This document shows positions 29,082 to 33,572 of a stretch of 33,572 bases of DNA, in pieces; position 1 is the first letter of the stretch; each line of letters begins with the position of its first letter. The notes beneath the pieces were generated by a model that was not told the origin of the DNA, did no database searches, and saw only the letters and a list, made by a program, of their open reading frames with translations. The stretch is from Streptomyces sp. NRRL S-87 (GTDB lineage Bacteria > Actinomycetota > Actinomycetes > Streptomycetales > Streptomycetaceae): contig NZ_JOGB01000079.1 of assembly GCF_000719335.1 (NCBI RefSeq), positions 1 through 33,572 of the forward strand, in the 5' to 3' direction. Both the position numbers and the translations under genes were made by a program.

Positions 29082-30719
29082 ATGCCCATGCCGAAGCCCA
29101 TGACGATGCCGACGCCGGTCTTCGAGGAGTACCGGCCCGCCGCCGACTGCCCCTGCCCCGGCTGCGCCGCGCACCGCCGCGCCGCCCGGACGCTGACCCT
29201 CCGGGACGGCGGTCACCCCGGTGCCCACGGCGCCCGGCGCGTACTGGTCCTGGCGACGGCGGCCGGCGTGGCACTGGGCGCGGGCGGGGCGGCCGCGGCG
29301 GCCGCGGACACCCCGCAGGGCCGCGCGGAGGCGGATCCGGCGGGATCGTCGGCCCCGGTGCGGGCGGCCGCGGTGCGGTCCGGCGAGGTGCCGTCGGGTG
29401 ACGTGCGGTCCGGGGAGGTGCCAGCGGGTGACGTGCGGTCCGGGGAGGTGCGCGACGGCGAGGGCACCCCGCAGGGCCGGCCCTCCGCCCTCCACGGCAC
29501 GAAGGCGGGCGCCCCGGGCGCGCCCGGCTCCCCGGCCGGCCGGCCGGGGTCGACGACCACGGACGACCCGTCGTCCACGGCCCAGCCCACCGCACCGTCC
29601 ACCATCCGCAAGATCGACCGGGCGACGATCATCAACCGGGCGAAGGTGTGGGTGGCCGCGAAGGTGCCGTACAGCATGTCGAAGTACTGGACCGACGGGT
29701 ACCGGCAGGACTGCTCGGGGTTCGTCTCCATGGCCTGGAACCTGGGGTCGAACGAGTGGACCGGGAGCCTGGACGCGTTCGCGACCCGCATCACCAAGAA
29801 CGAGCTCCAGCCCGGTGACATGCTGCTCTTCCACAACCCCGCGAACCCGAGCGCCGGTTCGCACGTCACGCTCTTCGGCGGCTGGACGGACCACACGCGC
29901 ACGTACTACCGGGCGTACGAGCAGACCCCGCCGCGGGCGCGGGTGCAGTCGACCCCGTACGCCTACTGGAACAACTCCGCCAAGTACGTCCCGTACCGCT
30001 ACAAGGGCGTGACCGGCAGCGTCGTGACCGGCGAGCCGGGCCGGCCGGGGCCGGGTGGCAGCGCGGCGTACCCGGGGCGCGCCGCCTTCGGGCCGGGGGC
30101 GAACAACGCGTACGTGACGCGGTTGGGGCAGATGCTGGTCAAGCGCGGGGGCGCCCGCTTCTACGCGAAGGGGCCCGGCCCGCGCTGGACCGACGCCGAC
30201 CGCCGGGCGACCCGCGCCTTCCAACTGGCCCAGGGCTGGACGGGCCGCGACGCCGACGGCCTCCCGGGCCCGACGACGTGGCGCCTGCTCACTCTGAACC
30301 AGGGCCGCGACATCCCGCCCACGACCGGTCCCGCGAAGGCGGGCGCGGCGGCCTCGACCGCTCCGGCGAAGCCGGGTGCGGCGGGGACGGGTGGGCCCGC
30401 GAAGCCGGGCGTGGGGGGCGCGAGTGGGCCCGCCAGGGGTGGCGGTGCGGCCGGCGGGGGCGTGAGCGGTGGCTCCGTGGCGCTCTCGTACCCCGGGCGG
30501 GGGGTCTTCCGCCCGGGTCAGTCCTCCCCGGCCGTCACGGCCCTCCGCCGACAGCTCCTGCACAGGGGCTTCGGCAAGTACTACACGTCCGACCCGGGCC
30601 CCCGTTGGACGGAGGCGGACCGCCGCAGCGTCGAGGCCTTCCAGCGCGCCCAGGGCTGGCGGAGTTCGGAGGCTGACGGCTACCCCGGCCCGGAAACCTG
30701 GCGACGGCTCTTCGCGTGA
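29082..30719 (+). CDS. secreted NlpC/P60-like cysteine peptidase with two peptidoglycan-binding domains
   Basis: 545 aa from ATG 29082; ATG 29088 and 29040 are also in frame. The first 65 residues contain a Cys cluster CPCPGC before a hydrophobic export helix (RRVLVLATAAGVALGAGG), unusual for a signal peptide. A low-complexity linker includes 10-residue repeats. The catalytic domain (about residues 180-300) has Cys211 in RQDCSGFVSMAW and His261 in GSHVTLFGGW, as in NlpC/P60 or amidase_6-like wall hydrolases. Two similar domains (about 328-406 and 468-545; YPGRxxFxPG, GPRWTxADRRxxxAFQxAQGW) are putative peptidoglycan-binding modules, separated by an Ala/Gly/Pro linker. Likely a cell-wall endopeptidase. 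Only 45 bp separate it from the divergent tRNA gene. It is followed closely by the SPFH gene. Confidence 0.83.
   Translation: MPMPKPMTMPTPVFEEYRPAADCPCPGCAAHRRAARTLTLRDGGHPGAHGARRVLVLATAAGVALGAGGAAAAAADTPQGRAEADPAGSSAPVRAAAVRSGEVPSGDVRSGEVPAGDVRSGEVRDGEGTPQGRPSALHGTKAGAPGAPGSPAGRPGSTTTDDPSSTAQPTAPSTIRKIDRATIINRAKVWVAAKVPYSMSKYWTDGYRQDCSGFVSMAWNLGSNEWTGSLDAFATRITKNELQPGDMLLFHNPANPSAGSHVTLFGGWTDHTRTYYRAYEQTPPRARVQSTPYAYWNNSAKYVPYRYKGVTGSVVTGEPGRPGPGGSAAYPGRAAFGPGANNAYVTRLGQMLVKRGGARFYAKGPGPRWTDADRRATRAFQLAQGWTGRDADGLPGPTTWRLLTLNQGRDIPPTTGPAKAGAAASTAPAKPGAAGTGGPAKPGVGGASGPARGGGAAGGGVSGGSVALSYPGRGVFRPGQSSPAVTALRRQLLHRGFGKYYTSDPGPRWTEADRRSVEAFQRAQGWRSSEADGYPGPETWRRLFA
29373..29450 (+). repeat. 30-bp tandem repeats in the peptidase linker
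   Basis: Units starting GTGCGGTCCGG at 29373, 29403 and 29433 encode VRSGEVPSGD, VRSGEVPAGD and a partial third. Confidence 0.8.
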
Positions 30720-30730
30720 CGGAGGCGACG

Positions 30731-33286
30731 ATGCACCCGACCCCCCAGCCGAACCCCAACCCCAACCCCAACCCGAACCCCAACCCCAACCCCAACCCGT
30801 GGGGCCTCTTCCCCGCCCCGCCGGAGACGCCCCCGACGGCGCAGGAACCCGCCGGGCAGGCGCGTGAGCCGGCCGGACAGGCGCAGGAGTCCGCCGCGCA
30901 GGCGCCGGAACCCCCTGCCCAGGCGCCGGAACCCGCCGCACCACAGGGGGCGGCGGGAGCCCACCGGCTCGGCCCGGCGGTCACGGAACCGGCCCCCGCG
31001 GCCTCGGACCGCCCCGAGGCGGGGGCACGACGAGCGACGGCCGGGACGGCCGGGACGCTTGGGCGGCGGTCCCGGCGCGCGGCCTTCGACGCCGCGTGGG
31101 GTCTCCTCTCGCGCCGCGAGCCGGCGACCGAGGAGCCGTACGACCCCTCGGGCGCACACCCCGTTCGCCCTCAGGGGCCGACCGCGTCCGGCACGGGGAC
31201 GGCCGCGGGCCTCGCCGTTGCGGCCGGGACGGCTACCGGGTCCTTCCCCGTGGTGGCCGCCCCCCGTTCCGGCGAGCCCGCCCCCACCTCGGGGGCGCCC
31301 CGGCTCCCCGACGCCCGGCCCGCGGCGGAGCCCGCGCCGTCGCCGTCCGCGCCGCCCGCCGCCCTCGTCCCGGCGGGAGCTCACGAGTCGGTGGCCGAGG
31401 AGGCCGTTCCGGTAGCTGTCGCTACCGACCCCGTGGCCCAGGGGCCCGTCCAAGCTCCGGCCCCCTCCGGGGCCGCGGCGTCGTCGCTCGGCGTCTGCCC
31501 CCCGGCGTCCGCTGACCACCGTGCCGACGGCGCCGACGGTGCCGTGCCGGCGGCCAGGGGCGACGCTCCGGTGCCGTACCTGGCCGGCGATACCCGATCG
31601 AGTGCCCTGCCGAGCACCCCCTCCGCGACCGATGTCGTGGTCCCCGCGACCGCGAGCGGGCCCGTGACCACCGCACCCTCGGCGACCACAGCCGTGTCCG
31701 CCGCGCCTGCGGCTGCCCAGGCCGCGTCCGCCGGCGGGGCGTCCTCCGGCGGCGCGCCCTCCGTTCCTGCGTCCTCCGTTCCCGCGTCCTCCGCGAGCGG
31801 GCATCCGGCGGCCACGCGCCGTACTGCGGCGGCAGATGTTGCCGACCGTCTGGGCGCCGACGGGCCTGGTGGTGCGGAGCCCCCCGCAGGGTTTCGGCGT
31901 ACCCCGGACGCAGGTCCCGCCTTCGGCGGCCGGACGCCCGGAGTCGCCCGCCCCCGCGCCGGGGACGACGCGGGACAGGCCCCCGGGGCCGTCGGCGCGG
32001 AGTCCGCGTTCGTGGGCGACGACACGCAGCCGCTGCCGCGCATCGGCGGCGGACGGCCGCTGATCGGGAACGTGGGGACGGCCGAGATCCCCGTACACCC
32101 GCTCTTCCGCGACCAAGGCCCCGACAGTCGGAGGGCTGCCCCGGTCGTCGGTGGTTCGGGCTTCGGGCCGGCCCCGGTCGTGGGCGGTTCGGGCTTCGGG
32201 TCGGCCCCGGTCGTGGGCGGTTCGGGCTTCGGGTCCGCCCCCGTCACCCGCGGGCCGGGCTTCGTGCCCGCCTCCGTCACCCAGGATTCGGGATCGCGGT
32301 CCGCCCCGGTCGCTCCGGGCTCGGCGTCTGCCCCGGTCGAGACCGCGGCGTCCGCCACCCCGCGTCCCGCGTCGGCGCCGGCCCGCCGCGCACCCGGAGC
32401 TGATCCCGAGCTGCGGGAGCGGCGCGGCCCGGCGCTGCCCGGGTGGGTCGGAGCGCTGACCGCGGCCGGTGCGCTCGCCGGGTGCGGGGCGGTGCTCGCC
32501 CGCGTGGGGCTCGTTCCCCGCCGGCTCGCCGAGGCGCTCGCCCTCCCCGCCGCCGTGGAACCAGGCCGGACCCACTGGGTCGTGCTGGCCGCGCTCGGCG
32601 TGCTCGTGCTCGTCGCCCTCGGCGGTCTGGGCCGGGGCCGGGCGGGCCACGCCTGGGTGCTCAGCCTGTTCGGCAGCTACCGCGGCACCGTGCGCCGTAC
32701 CGGACTGGTCTGGGTGAGCCCCTTGCTGTTGCGCCGCCGGGTCGACGTACGGCTGCGGCACTGGCGCAGCGAACCGCTGCCCGCCGTCGACGCGGGCGGC
32801 CTCGCCCTCCGGGTCGTGGTCCACGTCGTATGGCGCGTCCGCGACACCGCACGGGCCGAGTTCGCGGTCGAGGACCACACCGAATACCTCGCCGAGCAGG
32901 TCGAGTCGGCGCTGGCCCGGGTGCTGAGCCAGCTGCCCGCGGACGCCTTCCACGAGGACGCCCCCACACTGCGCGACGCCGAGGCGGTCGGCGACGCGCT
33001 GACGCGGGTGCTGGCGGCCGACGCCGAGGTGGTCGGCATCGAGGTGTACTCGGCCCAGCCGACCCGCATCGAGTACGCCCCCGAGGTCGCGGCGGCCATG
33101 CAGCGCCGCCGGGTCGCCGCGATCGACGCCAAGCACCGGGACGCGGTGCTGTCCTCCGTCGTGGACGCGGTGGACGACACCGTCCACCGGCTCACGTCGC
33201 GGGGGCTCGTCGAGCTCGACGACTACGAGCGCAAGGCGCTGGTGAAGGACCTGACCGTCGCCTTCTACACGGGCCGCCAGGAGTAA
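30731..33286 (+). CDS. SPFH/Band-7 domain membrane protein with very long low-complexity N-terminus
   Basis: 851 aa from ATG 30731, chosen because GGAGG lies 5 nt upstream; a GTG at 30716 overlaps the previous stop. Residues 1-25 include eight Asn-Pro units, and about 30-570 are Ala/Pro/Gly/Ser-rich with few hydrophobic blocks, probably disordered. Helices at about 571-594 and 615-634 form a membrane hairpin or two spans, followed by the SPFH domain (about 640-851; LSLFGSYRGTVRRTGLVWVSP, LRVVVHVVWRVRDTARAEFAVED, VESALARVLSQLP, VYSAQPTRIEYAPEVAAAMQRRR). SPFH proteins such as flotillins and stomatins scaffold membrane microdomains. Co-transcription with the wall peptidase suggests an envelope role. 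Confidence 0.84.
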   Translation: MHPTPQPNPNPNPNPNPNPNPNPWGLFPAPPETPPTAQEPAGQAREPAGQAQESAAQAPEPPAQAPEPAAPQGAAGAHRLGPAVTEPAPAASDRPEAGARRATAGTAGTLGRRSRRAAFDAAWGLLSRREPATEEPYDPSGAHPVRPQGPTASGTGTAAGLAVAAGTATGSFPVVAAPRSGEPAPTSGAPRLPDARPAAEPAPSPSAPPAALVPAGAHESVAEEAVPVAVATDPVAQGPVQAPAPSGAAASSLGVCPPASADHRADGADGAVPAARGDAPVPYLAGDTRSSALPSTPSATDVVVPATASGPVTTAPSATTAVSAAPAAAQAASAGGASSGGAPSVPASSVPASSASGHPAATRRTAAADVADRLGADGPGGAEPPAGFRRTPDAGPAFGGRTPGVARPRAGDDAGQAPGAVGAESAFVGDDTQPLPRIGGGRPLIGNVGTAEIPVHPLFRDQGPDSRRAAPVVGGSGFGPAPVVGGSGFGSAPVVGGSGFGSAPVTRGPGFVPASVTQDSGSRSAPVAPGSASAPVETAASATPRPASAPARRAPGADPELRERRGPALPGWVGALTAAGALAGCGAVLARVGLVPRRLAEALALPAAVEPGRTHWVVLAALGVLVLVALGGLGRGRAGHAWVLSLFGSYRGTVRRTGLVWVSPLLLRRRVDVRLRHWRSEPLPAVDAGGLALRVVVHVVWRVRDTARAEFAVEDHTEYLAEQVESALARVLSQLPADAFHEDAPTLRDAEAVGDALTRVLAADAEVVGIEVYSAQPTRIEYAPEVAAAMQRRRVAAIDAKHRDAVLSSVVDAVDDTVHRLTSRGLVELDDYERKALVKDLTVAFYTGRQE
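30752..30799 (+). repeat. AACCCC hexamer repeats encoding (Asn-Pro)8
   Basis: Eight in-frame hexamers, arranged as two identical 24-bp blocks (three AACCCC and one AACCCG each), encode eight Asn-Pro units at the start of the SPFH protein. Confidence 0.9.
32138..32236 (+). repeat. 33-bp tandem repeats in the SPFH gene
   Basis: Three near-identical 33-bp units (32138, 32171, 32204) encode APVVGGSGFGP or APVVGGSGFGS, followed by diverged copies. Confidence 0.88.
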
Positions 33287-33313
33287 CCCGCGCTCCGTTC
33301 CCTCCCCGGTCCG

Positions 33314-33351
33314 GAACGGCCGACGTGCACCCTTCGGCGCGTCGGCCGTTC
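33314..33351 (+). terminator. terminator of the peptidase-SPFH unit
   Basis: GAACGGCCGACG (33314-33325) pairs perfectly with CGTCGGCCGTTC (33340-33351), 28 nt after the SPFH stop. Confidence 0.78.
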
Positions 33352-33414
33352 TGCTGCCCGGGGCGGGCTGGGGATGGTTCTGCTGCCTGGGGCCGGCTTG
33401 GGTCGTTCTGCTGC
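33348..33414. repeat. 28-29-bp imperfect tandem repeats
   Basis: GTTCTGCTGC recurs at 33348, 33377 and 33405 with similar G-rich sequence between. The final 286 bp (33287-33572) hold only the terminator and repeats; no gene start is visible. Confidence 0.65.
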
Positions 33415-33520
33415 TTGCGGGCCCATGGCGGGGGAGGGGGGGGCGGGGGCGGCTTCGGGGGCTTGCTCGCTTCGGGGTGGGTCCCGTGGTGTGTGGGTCC
33501 CCTCGGCGCTTGACAGGGGC

Positions 33521-33572
33521 GGCCTGCAGGCCTCCCCCAGCTACCGCTGGGAGGTACCCCCAGCGGCAGGCC
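33521..33572. repeat. palindromic intergenic element at the window edge
   Basis: Outer arms GGCCTGC (33521-33527) and GCAGGCC (33566-33572) enclose CTCCCCCAGC-TACC-GCTGGGAG and a further CCCCCAGC, so several stems are possible. Elements built from GCTGGGGG/GTACC blocks are frequent between Streptomyces genes. It may continue past the edge. Confidence 0.55.

Noticed and set aside
33510..33515. Perfect TTGACA -35 box near the right end
   Set aside because: The region 17-19 bp downstream is CCCCC-rich with no -10, and it runs into a palindromic repeat.
1..33572. Mobile element, prophage or attachment site beside tRNA-Lys
   Set aside because: No transposase, integrase or duplicated tRNA 3' end was found, and composition is uniform.

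Overview
The window is chromosomal DNA of a Streptomyces or close relative. The evidence is very high G+C with strong third-position GC bias, a 5S rRNA tail of streptomycete type, many GTG starts, a DasR/HutC-type regulator, a class E sortase with an LAxTG substrate, and several genes with no ribosome binding site whose -10 box sits about 6-7 nt before the start codon (probable leaderless mRNAs). I see no insertion sequence, prophage, CRISPR array or clear foreign island. The composition is uniform and the region reads as ordinary chromosome carrying a few accessory cassettes.

Layout. Positions 1-92 hold the 3' end of a 5S rRNA gene and its terminator, so an rrn operon lies just outside the left edge. 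From 0.3 to 7.3 kb: a secreted SMP-30-like beta-propeller divergent from a MarR regulator, a secreted trypsin-like protease, an EamA exporter, a membrane-anchored SGNH hydrolase and a DUF445 membrane protein. From 7.5 to 11.2 kb: two small membrane proteins, a GNAT acetyltransferase, a winged-helix/nuclease-fold protein and a SEC-C protein. From 11.3 to 13.7 kb: a class E sortase, a small membrane protein and a YidC/Oxa1 insertase. From 14 to 17.4 kb: a fumarylacetoacetase-family enzyme, then a Gfo/Idh/MocA oxidoreductase divergent from a ROK regulator around a 25-bp palindrome. At 17.7 kb lies an LAxTG surface protein with a short collagen-like stretch.

The most coherent system is at 18.9-25.9 kb: a GntR/HutC regulator, an FAD oxidase of the aminophosphonate-associated family, a phosphonatase-like HAD hydrolase that keeps the PhnX-type MGxxK lysine, and an ABC importer (ATPase, two permeases, lipoprotein) resembling 2-aminoethylphosphonate transporters. 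The inferred pathway is uptake of an aminophosphonate, oxidative removal of the amino group without a PhnW transaminase, and C-P bond cleavage by the hydrolase. Three GGTCTAGACC-like sites (19.85, 25.99 and 26.11 kb) bracket the cluster and a following NagD-type phosphatase.

From 27.0 to 28.6 kb there is a two-gene surface operon: a secreted Ig-like/Gly-rich protein ending in the unusual sorting motif LPHTV, and a class F sortase. Its leader contains two mutually exclusive hairpins and a perfect 8-bp stem that covers the Shine-Dalgarno sequence and abuts the start codon. The right end has tRNA-Lys(CTT), a cysteine peptidase with peptidoglycan-binding repeats, and an SPFH protein with about 570 residues of low-complexity N-terminus, then intergenic repeats.

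All functions are read from sequence motifs; no database search was possible.
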